A stretch of DNA of 64,000 nucleotides from Trachythela sp. YZ-2020 (GCA_016169945.1 JADLSH010000027.1:372001-436000); one strand, 5' to 3'; counted from the first letter of the stretch, positions 9,638 through 20,881 are shown. Numbers and translations are program-made. The notes: generated by a model not told the origin, from the sequence alone.

Positions 9638-10890
9638 ATGTCAGGCGACCAAGACAACTCCAACGGAATGGATGAGAATACTGAACATGGTAAGTAGTAA
9701 ATATTTCATCGAATGTATTAAATAAATTAGCAGTAAAGGATAGTAGTAGATTTGACGCAAACACTGCGCGCGTGTCTGTACATATATACTGATTTTAGAT
9801 TCGTCTCACAAACTCAACTCACAAATTTCATCGACGACAACCGACCAAGACAACTCAAAGGAAAGACAGATGGAACTCAACATGGTAAGTAGACTAGTGC
9901 GTAAAGAATGTGGTAAATAGAATGGCAGTATTAAAGGATAGTGAAGTATTTTAAAGATTTTTCATTTCAATATATTAGGAACAAGTACAGAGAATAACTC
10001 AACGCCTTCAACTGCTTCAACGTTAGTAGCTAAGGCGGAGGATATGTTAGAAAGTGTGTATTTTCGTGAATATTTTATATCGTTCTATTCATACATATAA
10101 TCGCTGATGCTTGTACATAGAAATAATTTTTGTTAAATTTTTAGTGTTCCAATCCTTTAAAAGATGATGGAATCACAAACAGGTATTTGATCCTATACAA
10201 TATGTATTTTGACGCTTTAACATAACAGAGCGATTAAGATTTCAAAACAGTCTCCAAATGTTTCTATAATTTTTGAATGATAAAGTTCAAAATAATAGAA
10301 TGTATAAATGTTTATAATAGTGCACGGCCTTAAATTCCAAGCATCTTGAAGAAACAAAATGTTCCTCTGGTCTTGGAATACACAAAAAAAATTAAATTCC
10401 AAAAATTGAACAGCAATATCACATAAATTCACTCATATTACAAGCATTGCCTTGGTACAAAATATGTAATGGCGTTCGGAATTAGACTGTTTATGGATGT
10501 ACTTATCGGTACAAATGTCTATATAAGAAACGTCCTTTTCGGTTTGGCGCAAAAAAGATAATCTTATCTTCGGTAAACGTCGCATACGGAAACACCTACT
10601 TAAATGTTGATGCACAACACAAACAAGGTAAACACACTTACTATATGCTGGCTATATAGCAATAGGTGGTTCTACAGTCAACCAATCAAGCCGACCAGGA
10701 CAAAACATGGATGGTAATGAAAAATCAAGTTAGCTATTTCAATCACAGCTCATAGTACATGCATACGTAATCTATATTTGGATGCGAGGAGGCTACCTAC
10801 ATTTACTTTCTAAATATAACTTTTTCTTTAGACTTAATATGTTATAATTGCAAGGAAAAGGGGCACAAGAAATGGAGATGCCCACTCTAA
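9638..10890 (+). CDS. Small spliced gene with a CCHC zinc knuckle (proposed)
   Basis: Proposed exons, all with AG/GT boundaries: 9638-9689 (MSGDQDNSNGMDENTEH), 9979-10055 (Ser/Thr-rich, ending AKAEDMLES), 10145-10182 (CSNPLKDDGITN), 10678-10713 (NQSSRPGQNMD) and 10832-10890 (CYNCKEKGHKKWRCPL then TAA). The joins 1-2, 2-3 and 4-5 keep the frame; 3-4 does not, so one exon may be missing or decayed. The last exon has C-x2-C-x4-H-x4-C, a retroviral-type zinc knuckle that binds single-stranded nucleic acid. After the TAA the frame continues KDKRKRGKRGGNNRGG, a basic RGG-like tail, suggesting the stop is a mutation. The gene lies between inverted arrays and may be their own coding content. No known family is recognised. 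Confidence 0.5.
9751..9884 (+). repeat. Second copy of the leader and first exon
   Basis: TTTGACGCAAACACTGCGCG, a TATA-like CATATATACT, CTCACAAACTCA and ACCGACCAAGACAACTCAAA repeat the arrangement of 9549-9689, ending at the same CATG|GTAAGTAG donor (exon end 9884). The ATG of exon 1 is not conserved (GACGACAACCG here). It could be an alternative, untranslated first exon or a dead duplicate. Confidence 0.6.
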
Positions 10891-11113
10891 AAAGACAAAA
10901 GAAAAAGAGGGAAAAGGGGTGGGAATAACCGTGGTGGCAAAAGTGTAAATATCTATTTATAACTTCATGAAATAGATTTTTTGAAAAAAAAGTAATCTGA
11001 ATTTTTTAACTGACCACGGAATTAATACTAATGTGCAGAACTATTCTTAAGATTTTCTAGTTCCTTGGTGCGTGCAAATTTCCCTTCATCTACTTCAAAG
11101 AGCATGCATGCAA

Positions 11114-11390
11114 CAGTGGCGTAACGTTATATCAGGGGGCCCCCGGTTCAAAATGTTTCAAGGCCCCCGCGGAAAATTTTCAAATCTATATCTCTGAAAT
11201 GCCATTTCCTGGACATTTTAACATATAAAAATTTACAATTTGTTAAGAAATTAGTACGGTTGTACCGTAAATCGTTAATTAATTTACATTTATATACAGA
11301 TGAACGGTGGAGTTACAAGGTATAAACTATAGTTAAAATATAGTATAAAGTATAAAGTATAATATAGTATAAAGTATAGTTACGCCACTG
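11114..11390. mobile_element. hAT-like MITE
   Basis: Begins CAGTGGCGTAACGTTATA and ends TATAGTTACGCCACTG. The flanking octamers are GCATGCAA (11106-11113) and GCTTGCAA (11391-11398), an 8-bp target duplication with one change, as expected for hAT elements. Inside are a G/C-rich patch (GGGGGCCCCCGG) and a run of TATAGTATAAAG repeats. No coding capacity. It landed between the mini-gene and the right array. Confidence 0.8.
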
Positions 11391-11414
11391 GCTTGCAAGT
11401 TATATGAAGACATT

Positions 11415-13190
11415 CTAATAGCGAAAACACATAAAAATCAATAGAGTTGTATATGCAGACGCGATTTGCGTCAAATTTCAAAGGAAAATCAGTTACACAT
11501 TCACATTAAAAGCGCGAAAACACATAGAAGTCATTTGGTCCCCAGGATATGTTTAACATCATTAAAAAGAGCATAAAATTTCACATAATATAAGTGAATA
11601 AAAAAATATCCTATAGAATAGGTAATGAGAAAATCAGAGTTTACAGACGCGATTTCCGTCAAATTTCAACGGAAAATCTCACGTTACACACTCACATTGA
11701 AAGCGCGAAAACACATAGAAGTCATTTGGTCCCCAGGATATGTTTAACATCGTTAGAAAGAGCATAAAATTCTACATAATATAAGTGAATAAAAAAAATA
11801 TCCTATAGAATAGGTAATGAGAAAATCAGAGTTGTATATACAGACGCGATTTGCGTCAAATTTCAACGGAAAATCTCACGTTACACACTCACATTGAAAG
11901 CGCGAAAACACATAGAAGTCATTTGGTCCCCAGGATATGTTTAACATCGTTAGAAAGAGCATACAATTCTACATAATATAAGTGAATAAAAAAAATATCC
12001 TATAGAATAGGTAATGCGAATATCAGAGTTATATGTACAGACACGCCAGTTAAATTGCGGCAAATCTCAAATGAAAATCTCACGTTACACACTCGCATTC
12101 AAAGAGCGAAAACACATAGAAGTCATTTGGCTCCCAGGAAAAGTTTAACATCGTTAGAAAGGGGAGAAAATTCTACAGAACATAAGTTAATAAAAAAAGT
12201 ATCCTATAGAATAGGTAATGAGAAAATCAGAGTAATATATATAGACACGCGCGGTATTTGCGTCAAATCTCAATTGAAAATCTCAGGTTACACACTCACA
12301 ATCAAAGAGCGAAAACACATATAAATCATTTGGTCCCCAGGACAAGTTTAATATCGTTAGAAAGGGCATAAAATTCTACATAATATAAGTGACTAAAAAA
12401 AGTATCCTATAAAATAGGTAATGAAAAAATCAGGGTAATATATAAAGATACGCGCGGTATTTGCGTCAAATCTCAATTGAAAATCTCAGCTTACACACTC
12501 GCATTCAAAGAGCGAAAAGACATATAAGTCATTTGGTCCCCAGAACAAGTTTAACATCGTTAGAAAGGGTAGAAAATTCTACATAACATAAGTTAATAAA
12601 CAAAATAGCGTATAGAATAGGTAATGAGAATGTCAGAGTTATATATACAGACGCGGTTTGCGTCAAATTTCAACGGAATATCTCACGTTACACACTCACA
12701 TTGAAAGCGCGAAAACACATAGAAGTTATTTGGTCCCCAGGATATGTTTAACATCGTTAGAAAGAGCATAAAATTCTACATAATATAAATGAATACAAGA
12801 AATATCCTATAGAATAGGTAATGAGAATATCAGAGTTATATGTACAGACACGCGCGGTAATTTGCGGCAAATCTCAATTGAAAATCTCACGTTACACACT
12901 CGCATTGAAAGCGCGAAAACACATAGAAGTCATTTGGCCCCCAGGATATGTTTAACATCGTTAGAAAGAGTATAAAATTCTACATAATATAAGTGAGTAA
13001 ATAAAATATACTATAGAATATGTAATGAGAAATTCGAAATTGTTTTATATGGTCTTGCTTTGCGTATATTAAATCTGCATGTGAATAGCTCATGTTACAC
13101 ATTGTCATTGACATTCAAATGGCAAAAACGCATTTTTGATCTCCAGAACAAGTTTGGGATCGTTAAAAAGAGAATAAAATTCTACACAAT
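11415..13190 (-). repeat. Right array of about 200-bp tandem units (about 9 copies, inverted)
   Basis: The unit of the left array in reverse orientation: CATAGAAGTCATTTGGTCCCCAGG-type words recur about every 195-210 bases, at roughly 11538, 11731, 11930, 12130, 12334, 12537, 12734, 12948 and (degenerate) 13138. Between them are GGTAATGAGAA and TTTGCGTCAAAT blocks. Units at the outer right end are the most diverged. Together with the left array it forms terminal inverted repeats built of tandem subunits. The short frame at 12055-12324 is a product of the array. Confidence 0.92.
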
Positions 13191-13192
13191 AT

Positions 13193-13480
13193 ATTAGGCC
13201 GTAGGATGAGCATCCAAAAGATGCTTAGAAAACGGATTCCGTTGCACCCCTCGTGGAACTACATAATTTTCACATGAATCAATAGATAAAAACTTACTTT
13301 ATCAGAATCCGTTGCTCCCCAACCGAAACAGGTGCACAATTGGGAAAAAAATCCCTCCAAAGTTTGCTATTTTCGCGCTTCGAAATATTCGAACCGCCAT
13401 TGTTTTGGTAGCAAATACGCATGCGCATGTCAGCCAAACTCGCACTGCGCACGCGCACAAACACGCATATGCTTCGAAGT
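13193..13480 (+). repeat. Left arm of a diverged long inverted repeat
   Basis: The order ...CAATAGATAAAAACTTA, CAGAATCCGTT, CAATTGGG, GAAATATTCG, ACGCATGCGCAT, AGCCAA, CTGCGCACGCGC is found again in reverse complement at about 16270 down to 15900. Arms are about 280-370 bp with many differences. They enclose the 13.5-14.5 kb gene relic. The outer edges share TAGGC(ATC). The right array ends immediately to the left. Confidence 0.6.
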
Positions 13481-13509
13481 GGAAACACGCTTAGTTATGC
13501 AAAACAATC

Positions 13510-14515
13510 ATGGCTGAAGATATTTATAAAACTCGAATATCCTCATGTTTTATGCATTTTTATGGCTTTACGGAGAAACTTTGCAAAGTTACACGCCAAA
13601 GGCTTAAGAAATTTCTTGAGTGTAGGTCTAAATGGACCAAACTTAAATGTCAACATGCTGAAATAGCTACGAAATCGTACGAGAACATCGATGACGGATC
13701 TGTCATTCAATTCATACATGGAGAAGAACCCTGAAGCATTAACTTAGAATGGTACCATCATATGAAATGCTGGAAGAGATTTTGTGATGAAGAGAAGGTC
13801 CGTAGACAACACTGAGAGAATAGAAGAAAAAGGAGAAGGAACTAGCTCTAAAACTGTAACTTCTACCGAAGAACCACATGTGGAAGTGAAGCCAATAGAG
13901 CCAAGGCGAAAAATTACACGTCGATCAGTCGCAGAAGCTACAGTAATAAGACCCTGCCTAAAAGGAACGAGCATGTACTCCCAGAGATATGTATTATTTG
14001 TGGAAGAGACGCCTCTTGGTTCTCACTAGACAAGGTATGGTCATTTTGATAGGTATATACTATATACTAGCGCAATGTGCACAACATTCTCGGGTTTGGT
14101 TTTAAAATATCTTGAATTGTGATATAATTTTGTTTCACACCAGGTAACTAATAAGAGAAGAAGAACCCCACTCATGTTGGTAGAAACAATTGATGCTGGT
14201 CTTCTACGTACAGCTGCCGAGAGAAAGAATGATGAACGGATACTCGTGCAAATCCGGGGGAAAGACTGTGTAGCACTGGAAGTCTGCTATCACAAAGTTT
14301 GGTACTGCAATTATACAAAATTTCTCACCAGAGAGACGAAGAAGCAATCGGAGACTGAAAGATCTACATCAGTGTACGAGAAGTCTTATGATGTCTTCTG
14401 TAAGAAAATAATCGAGACGCAGGTCATCGGAAATAAGCAAATAAAGTATATGAAAGATTTGCTGGAGAAATTTGTTATCATTGCTAAGGACCCCCGAGAA
14501 TGTGGATGCATGTAA
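13510..14515 (+). pseudogene. Cys/His-rich gene relic of an uncharacterised family
   Basis: Three pieces read as one broken gene. 13510-13734 begins MAEDIYKTRISSCF and includes RLKKFLECRSKW. A shifted frame follows with EWYHHMKCWKRFCDEEKVRR (about 13742-13805), then the 13784 frame (NTERIEEKGEGTSSK). A further shift restores RNEHVLPEICIICGRDASWF, ending at a donor (DK|GTATGG, about 14034). The exon from about 14145 reads on through LMLVETIDAGLLRTAAERKN and GKDCVALEVCYHKVWYCNYT to GCGCM and the stop at 14515. The pairs C-x2-C and C-x4-H-x4-C look like zinc ligands. Similar proteins seem common and uncharacterised in cnidarians (from memory, not verified). At least two frameshifts make it a pseudogene. 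It may be cargo or core gene of the element bounded by the 13.2 and 16.3 kb arms. Confidence 0.6.
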
Positions 14516-14739
14516 ATATAGAGCTATTAAACTCAAGCAGTGACTGATGAAAAGTTATCCCCAACTTGTGTTCTGTGTACCAAAAATGAGAAATGTTAGT
14601 GAGATTGTATATGTGGAAAATTTGGATTCTTCTGAATTGGTTGAGGAACATATGTCAAATAAGTCTGAAAACAATGATGAAGACTTTGATGAAGAGAGCT
14701 GTACCATTCATGGCTGCAGAAAGTAGGAAGCCATGGAGC

Positions 14740-15070
14740 GACGCTACCTCCAAAGTCCAAAGGGCTAACTCCAAATCCAAAATGTACACTTGAGTAATTC
14801 AAAACTAACTGAGTTGAAATATGAATTGTGGAGTTACTGGCTAACTCCAAAAATCATTTGGAGCTAGGTATAACTCCAAAAATCATGAAAAAGCTAGGTA
14901 TCTAAGCCTTGAGTTAACTGCCTAACTCCAAAAAGTATGTAGCGAGCCAGCCTAGCCGCTAGGTATGTAAGCCTGAAGTTACTTGCTGTGTTGCTAACTC
15001 CAAATTCCAAAAATCACTTGGAGCTAGTTATCTAAGCCTGGAGTTACTGGCTAACTGGAATAACTGCAAG
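14740..15070. repeat. Degenerate tandem repeat, unit about 70-75 bp
   Basis: Repeated words: CTAACTCCAAAAATCA, TTGGAGCTAGGTATCTAAGC, CTGGAGTTACTGGC. Four to five imperfect units follow the gene relic. They disrupt the open frames here and are not coding. Confidence 0.75.
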
Positions 15071-15268
15071 AATGCACTCTCAGAATGCACTTCTATATTC
15101 TGTATTCAATAAATAACATATGCACTTGACACTTGTTAAGACTAAAATACCCAGCGGATGCACATAAACATGACAATTGACATGAAATAAATTTATGACA
15201 ATTAAACTGGAAAGTGGAAACACTGTCATGGAAACAGTAAAATTTTGATCTGCAGTTGTGGCGCAACC

Positions 15269-15339
15269 CATTCTCGTACCCCTCGACCCTCATCATGCTC
15301 TGTTGACTGCGCGTAAGACAAGCTCTGGGTACGAGAATG
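15269..15339. repeat. Small palindrome with TTCTCGTACCC ends
   Basis: ATTCTCGTACCC at the left is answered by GGGTACGAGAAT at 15328-15339. It looks like a very short MITE; target duplication is unclear. Confidence 0.5.
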
Positions 15340-15899
15340 TGGCATAGCCCAGCTCCATTTGAAGATTGGCTAAAAATAAAATCTACAGGCATGGTACCAT
15401 TGATTCCAACACAGAAACTGAGGGAAATTCTAAATCGTTCCTTGTTATTCTAGATAGTGGCTAAATACCAACTTATGTCACAATATAACATGTAATAGTT
15501 CAAATGTGAGAAGTAGAACTTTACCAGACAAAAGCCAGGACAGCTTATTGTAGAATACATGCAATCTCGTTTTGAGCGTAGGCCCTTGGCCAGGTTCCAA
15601 TAAGTGGGATTTTATTGCACTGATGAAAATCTGGGCTCAAGGATGAAAACATTTCTTTCAATTATAGATAGTTATGATGAAATTATGGATTTTATATGTT
15701 AAAACGTATGTTAAAACGGTATTTTGAAACAATAGCCAATTAATTGAAGTGATTTAGCATATGAGCAAGCAAAATGTACAATGTGTTTTAAACAATATTT
15801 AATGTGTGTGTATTTATTCGTTAATATTACAAGGTTTGACCTCTATTCAGTGATTTTATTTTGTTGTTTTTACGGGGGAAATCGGGGAAAACCCACAGG

Positions 15900-16270
15900 G
15901 AAAATCCATTTTTCTTGTCTGCGCGTGCGCAGTGCATGCATGCGAGTGCGGTTGGCTATGCGCATGCGTATGCGCTACCAAAGGCGGTTCAGTAGGTTCG
16001 GTAAATCACGAATATTTCGGTTATAATTCCATGAACGCAATCAACGAATATTGTTTTTGATATGTCATCCTTGATTTTAAATCTGTATTTGAATAGCTAA
16101 TGATTTTTTCCCAATTGTGCGTGTCCAATTGACGGATTCGAAGCGCAAAAACGGATTCTGATGGAAATTAAGTTTTTATCTATTGACCAATTGAAAACCT
16201 GTTCCAATCGCTTGGGGATAGTGCAACGGAAGTTTGCAATCTTTTGGCAATCCTTTTGATGCCTATATGT
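15900..16270 (-). repeat. Right arm of the diverged long inverted repeat
   Basis: Reverse complement counterpart of 13193-13480 (see there). It contains GCGCGTGCGCAGTGCATGCA and GCGCATGCGTATGCGC, alternating purine-pyrimidine tracts that are CG-rich compared with the surrounding AT-rich DNA. Confidence 0.6.
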
Positions 16271-16274
16271 GAAA

Positions 16275-17350
16275 ATGGAAATATCATACACATTTGGTAA
16301 TAAGAAAATGATGGATATTTGTAGTAATGCTACATACATTTTAAGCCGCAGGGGGTGATGAATGTCGTGATGGCAATGTGCCAATGAGGCATAAAGATTA
16401 TGACTAGCTGCAGTTGCTTTATAAAATGCTTATTTTCTGCGACAAAAATTGTCAATATTTTAGTTGCCGTGGTATGAATCGAAAGTGTGCCGTTTAATCT
16501 ATTAGATGCATCATTGAAGAAGTACAACTGATGATGGAAATGATAAATTTAAGCAGAATTTAACAAGTGTTTATACTTTTCTATGATGTAATGGGCAAAT
16601 GAGACCTATATATTGTCACACTGTTGGGTAATTTTCCTGTTTGTTATGTATTAATTCAATCTCGTTGGTAAATATGGATTTTTGAATGAATGATTTGTTT
16701 GTAAAATGGCTTATGGTTAAAATCATTGTTATTTTCTGTAATCGTTTCTGTCTGTATTGTCTAAATTGCTTGATACATTAAGTAGTGTCCAATATATGCT
16801 TGAAATAATATCCAAATTTATATACTTTTATACAAGAACTAAGCATTTTTAAGCTCAATGCTTTTCAAATGATGGGAAATAGCGCGCTCACCATATGTGG
16901 CCACTATCTGCTTATTTAATCTCTCGATGATTGACGTGCGAATGTCGTGATGAATAACGTGATGAATGTCGTGATGAATGTCGTGACAGTTTCACAGTAG
17001 TAAATATGTTTGAATATGCTCATACCTGAAATATTTGGAATTTGCCCTAGCTTACTACAGTATACTGAAGTATTCAAGTCATGCCTATAATTGAAATTCT
17101 GTGATACGAAAATACACGTAGAAATCTTACTATAAAACTTTAGTAAGGTATATAAACATCACATCAAATTGTTCGCTCTATAAGAACTGCTATGACTTGA
17201 AAATATTGTTCAATTGCTGTATTAAAATCTAAATACTGTAAATTACAGATCCAAACACAATTTTAAAGAATGTTTGGCCAATAAATTAAATATATTACAG
17301 GCTGTTGCATGTTACATATATGGGACTATTAATATGAGCCAGCCCGACTT
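16275..17350. other. No gene recognised; short GAATGTCGTGAT repeat
   Basis: AT-rich spacer. At 16938-16986 the 12-mer GTCGTGATGAAT is repeated about four times imperfectly; single relatives occur at 16357-16375. Nothing else stands out. Confidence 0.5.
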
Positions 17351-17356
17351 GTGTTA

Positions 17357-17587
17357 AGGCAATTTTCCATTACAGCCGCTTTGCCCGCGCGGGCGGAGCG
17401 ACCATGTTTCAACTTTCGCTGTAGGTGTCTAGCATGAGATTTTTTTGTCCGCTTTACACCTCGCGGACACGCCTCAAAGTTGAACTACATTCAACTTTCT
17501 TGGCGTGCCCGCGCGACTAATTATTCACGTGATTCGAATCGGTCGCTTCGCCCGCGCGGGCAAAACGACCGTAATGGAAAATGGCCT
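17357..17587. mobile_element. Harbinger-like MITE with TTA target duplication
   Basis: Ends AGGCAATTTTCCATTAC and (reverse) AGGCCATTTTCCATTAC, each flanked by TTA (17354-17356 and 17588-17590). Further inside, TTTGCCCGCGCGGGC is found on both arms, so each arm has its own CG-rich palindrome. TTA duplication fits PIF/Harbinger elements. Non-coding. Confidence 0.75.
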
Positions 17588-18115
17588 TTAGTGCTATGAA
17601 GCCTATGCTCCCACCTTATACTGTATATAAGTATGTTGTTGAGATATGATACATGTAAGAAATGCAAGGATTTCCAGCCTGGCTTGCTAGGCTGCCCCCT
17701 CCTAACAATGCATACAGTATATTCCATACTTTATTCCATCTAAAACTTCCAAGCCAATAAGAAAATAATTTCTGGCTAGCTTGCCCAGCTAAACAAGCAA
17801 GCTGAGCTCATATGAAAAGCAGCTATGTTATAAACTTCCCCACTAATAGAGTGCAAGGCCCCCGGTCTTGTATAGTTTTCATGAAATTTTATTGTAATAT
17901 AAAGTGCTGGTTTGTTGTACCATTTTAGGTATATCCGTGCTGTCGGATACAGATGGCTTGCTCGATGGCTTTTTGGATACATGGGTCCAGAAAAAACTAG
18001 GCCATTACCAGCATGCATTTATCACAATCTAAGAGGGAGATACAATACTGGTAACTCCAAAGGATATTTAAATTCTGAGGAACGAAACTAGTGAGGGAAA
18101 TAATGTGCCTATTAA

Positions 18116-18820
18116 TTAATCACAACTTCCTCTTTTATGTCCTTTTCGTGGTTTTCCACATTTACGGCACACTGGTGCTTTCCTTTGTGTTGAAGTTGGT
18201 GCAGGTGGTCGATTAAGGGATTCTTGGAAAGTTTCTTGTTCTGCTTCTATGAATTAATAAAATAGAGATATTAGAAACAATCATATGTGTTTCTGGTACA
18301 ATAAATAAATAGAATACAAGAATAGAATTAGAATATCTAAATTTATAATAAGTACCTGTTGGAAACAACTGGATCTTATCCATACTCTTCCGCTTTTTAT
18401 TTTTCTCAATTGCCTCTTTCTTCCCCAGCCGGTTTGGAAATTGGGTATTGAGGGGTTTTGGTGTCAATGACGAATATGTTGATGCAATTTTTGTCAGCTC
18501 CGCATGATCGATGGTAAACAACACATCGCCAATACATTTGACATACTCTAAATAGTAGCAAGTTAGAAATGTTGGTTATTAAACTTGTGTTCTTATTATG
18601 AAAAACAGTCAATTTTAGTAATAAAGCAAATTGTATTGCAGTTAAGTGAGTTAAAAGTTAACAATATTTACCATATGTTGGTGGCTTTTTAACTTCCCTC
18701 ACAATTTCCTCTCCAAGTTTATACTTTGGGTAACATACATTGGTATAAACCTCTCCATCTCTCGACTGCTGGCTTTCACACCTTAGATTCTCGTTGAAGT
18801 GTAGTGCAGCGAGAGCAGTC
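18116..18820 (-). pseudogene. THAP-transposase relic, last three exons
   Basis: Exons 18672-18820 (TALAALHFNENLRC, then YPKYKLGEEIVREVKK), 18356-18547 (EYVKCIGDVLFTIDHAEL... PTG) and 18116-18246 (ending CRKCGKPRKGHKRGSC and a TAA stop at 18116-18118). All have AG/GT edges on the minus strand. The last exon is a small C-x2-C-x5-H-x4-C type zinc knuckle, a feature I associate with C-termini of this transposase group. It belongs to the gene running from 22439 down to here. The open frame at 18213-18524 crosses the 18247-18355 intron and is partly artefact. Confidence 0.7.
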
Positions 18821-18997
18821 CTAAAATAGTATGGAAAGTAGTACTTCAATTAAATTTGTTCCAAATTGCAGCCCAAATTGCAATCCATCCATTATCCAAA
18901 TCCTACACTTGGAGTTGTCAGTAATTGTCAGGTGCTACAGTTTATCAAAACAGTCCTGAAAAATGTAATGTTGAGTTAACCAATGTGTATATAGTAC

Positions 18998-19167
18998 CTG
19001 CAATATGTTCCCATCCATGAGAAACATAACATCTTGGGGTGCCAGTGATTCAAGGTGGCATGGAAGCCTTCAAGGCAGCTGGTTTGGGCAAGGCAGCAAG
19101 TTCTTTATTCCAGATTCCAACCTTGCATTTCCCAAAATGACCAGCATTTTGTCAAAGGCTGGTGTTC
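18998..19167 (-). pseudogene. THAP-transposase relic, exon with frameshift
   Basis: The exon has an acceptor TTTCAG at 19168 side and a donor CAG|GTACTA at 18998. It reads TPAFDKMLVILGNARLESG in one frame and TSCLEGFHATLNHWHPKM in another, so a one-base change near 19085 broke the frame. The second part joins in frame to TALAALHFNEN of the next exon. FHATLNHWHPKM is a conserved block in these transposases as I remember them. Confidence 0.65.
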
Positions 19168-19277
19168 CTGAAATAAATCAAAATGACTAACAATAAAGGT
19201 ATAAAAACATGGTCAAATTGAGGGTGAAAGTTTCAGAAACACTATAAACTTGGGAACATAGTAAAATGTGCTAGAAC

Positions 19278-19300
19278 ATCCCAAGGGGGGGGGGGGGGCT
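19278..19300. repeat. Poly-G tract
   Basis: A run of about 14 G lies in an intron of the transposase relic. Similar runs of G or C occur near 58033 and 59382. Confidence 0.9.
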
Positions 19301-19604
19301 AACTCCTAATTTCTTCTGTGGGGAAGGTGTGGATTTTGCTAGAATGACCCAATGAAATACAAAATTACATTAGTGAGCTTTTGCCCCTGTTTGCATGGGA
19401 CTGGATGAATTAGGAACTGTGGTCAAATGTGCACAATTTCACCTTTCACATGGATTGAATGAAGCCAGACTAATTCAAGCACAACTAACCATACGAGGCC
19501 CTGTGTCAACAAATGAAGTTGGATGAATTTTTGTACAGTTTCAACTTTATGCATTCTTATGTGAATATAGCCTTAGTTTCAAATCTGTGCATGCATATAT
19601 TTAC

Positions 19605-20881
19605 CAATTTTAATCCAATCACGAGGTGTTTCAAGTTCTCCATGGGCACAATCTGGGAATAATTGGTTAGGATGTCCTGTATGTCTGTTGGCAACATGGT
19701 ACATGAATGATTTCCATTTTGCCAAAAACATCTGTCCAAATCCTTCTTTTGTTGAGGTTGCACACCAGTATATATGGTTTCGGACTCCCTTTATCCATTG
19801 TAAGATAGCCTCACATCCCTTTTCTTTACCAGCCTTCATCTTTTTTTTTGTTACCGTACGTGCAACATGCCAGATGTCAAAAAAGTGCTTGGTGCCACTT
19901 AGTGTTTCCCTCACCCACTTAGCGATCCCAGCATGGCGATCTGAAATAAATTTCTTAATTGAAATACCAGCCGTTTGAAGGTATGCAAAGCAACGTTTGG
20001 CCCCTTTAAATTCCATTTGGTTGCTTCCACCTGATTCATTAGACTAAATGGACAACTACATTATACATTACTGTATATACTTTCTGTATAACCCTATTGT
20101 GTATATACCAAGCAATATATTTGGCCATTTCTTCTATATACCACTTGGCTATGTTGTAGATGAATTTAAGTAGTAGCATACAAACGGTGAACAAAGCAAG
20201 TGATACATTGTATGGGTTTTACAGGGATTACATCACATGTAACATACACTGTGTTGGTTAGATGTAATACCTGTGAAACTCATACACTTTAGGCCATACC
20301 ACTTGCTTTGTACTACACAAGAGAAATACTTCACCTGCAATATTTCAAAATGAACAATTTTGTCAACCGGTGAGCAAAACATGGAATAAGTTCCATACTT
20401 TGCTGAATGTCCCATGGAATCAAAGCGGCCATCACCACACCACACAATGTCTTCTAATTGTTTTACTTTTGTTACTAGTCCTTTCCTGTACGTTTCCCAG
20501 TGTTTTGCTACAGCAGGCAAGATAAACTTTTGTTGATGTCGGAAGTAAGTCCTAATGTTTGTGGCACATAATCCCATGTGTCGAAACACCAAAATAATCT
20601 TGCTTACTGAAGCTCCGGCCATAAGGATAGCAAAACTGAGAGCAATATTTCCTGCTGGATACTTCGTAGAGATAAGTGGCTGTGACCACCATTTAAAAGA
20701 CTTGTCACCACACTCTGGGCAGTTCTGAATAACTGAGACCATTGTGCCATTCTTTATCACATCCACAGTTGGTTTGCTGCTTTTGCATTTAAAGCAGAAC
20801 ATAGAGAAAAGGCACACCAACATAGAGTAAAACACCAGAAACTTTGGCTCTGAGCAGATATCACTCTCATTTTTATTCAAT
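19605..20881 (-). pseudogene. Transposase catalytic core, two exons (probably Kolobok-type)
   Basis: Exons 20335-20881 and 19605-20043. The first carries a C-x2-C pair (CFKCKSS) and CPECGDKSFKWWS, another CxxC zinc pair, then WCGDGRFDSMGHSAKYGTYS, whose first Asp is a good candidate for a catalytic acidic residue. The second has SDRHAGIAKWVRETLSG and HFFDIWHVARTV, where SDRH supplies the probable second Asp. The join FEILQ|SNESGGSNQMEFKG is in frame. Such GDGR...DRH...D-W-H architecture with a THAP domain upstream suggests a DDE transposase of the Kolobok superfamily, which cuts and pastes DNA at TTAA; the superfamily name is my inference. These two exons are open and look less decayed than the rest. 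I cannot place the third acidic residue. Confidence 0.75.

Noticed and set aside
8878..13190. Tandem snRNA or spliced-leader RNA gene cluster
   Set aside because: The 200-bp spacing would fit, but I see no Sm site followed by a stable hairpin, no leader-donor structure conserved in all units and no resemblance to U1-U6.
8878..13190. CRISPR array
   Set aside because: Animal DNA; units are long, contiguous and without unique spacers.
17357..17587. Kolobok end belonging to the THAP transposase
   Set aside because: Its flanking duplication reads TTA on both sides, and its ends are paired with each other within 231 bp, so it is a complete MITE, not the end of the transposase element.
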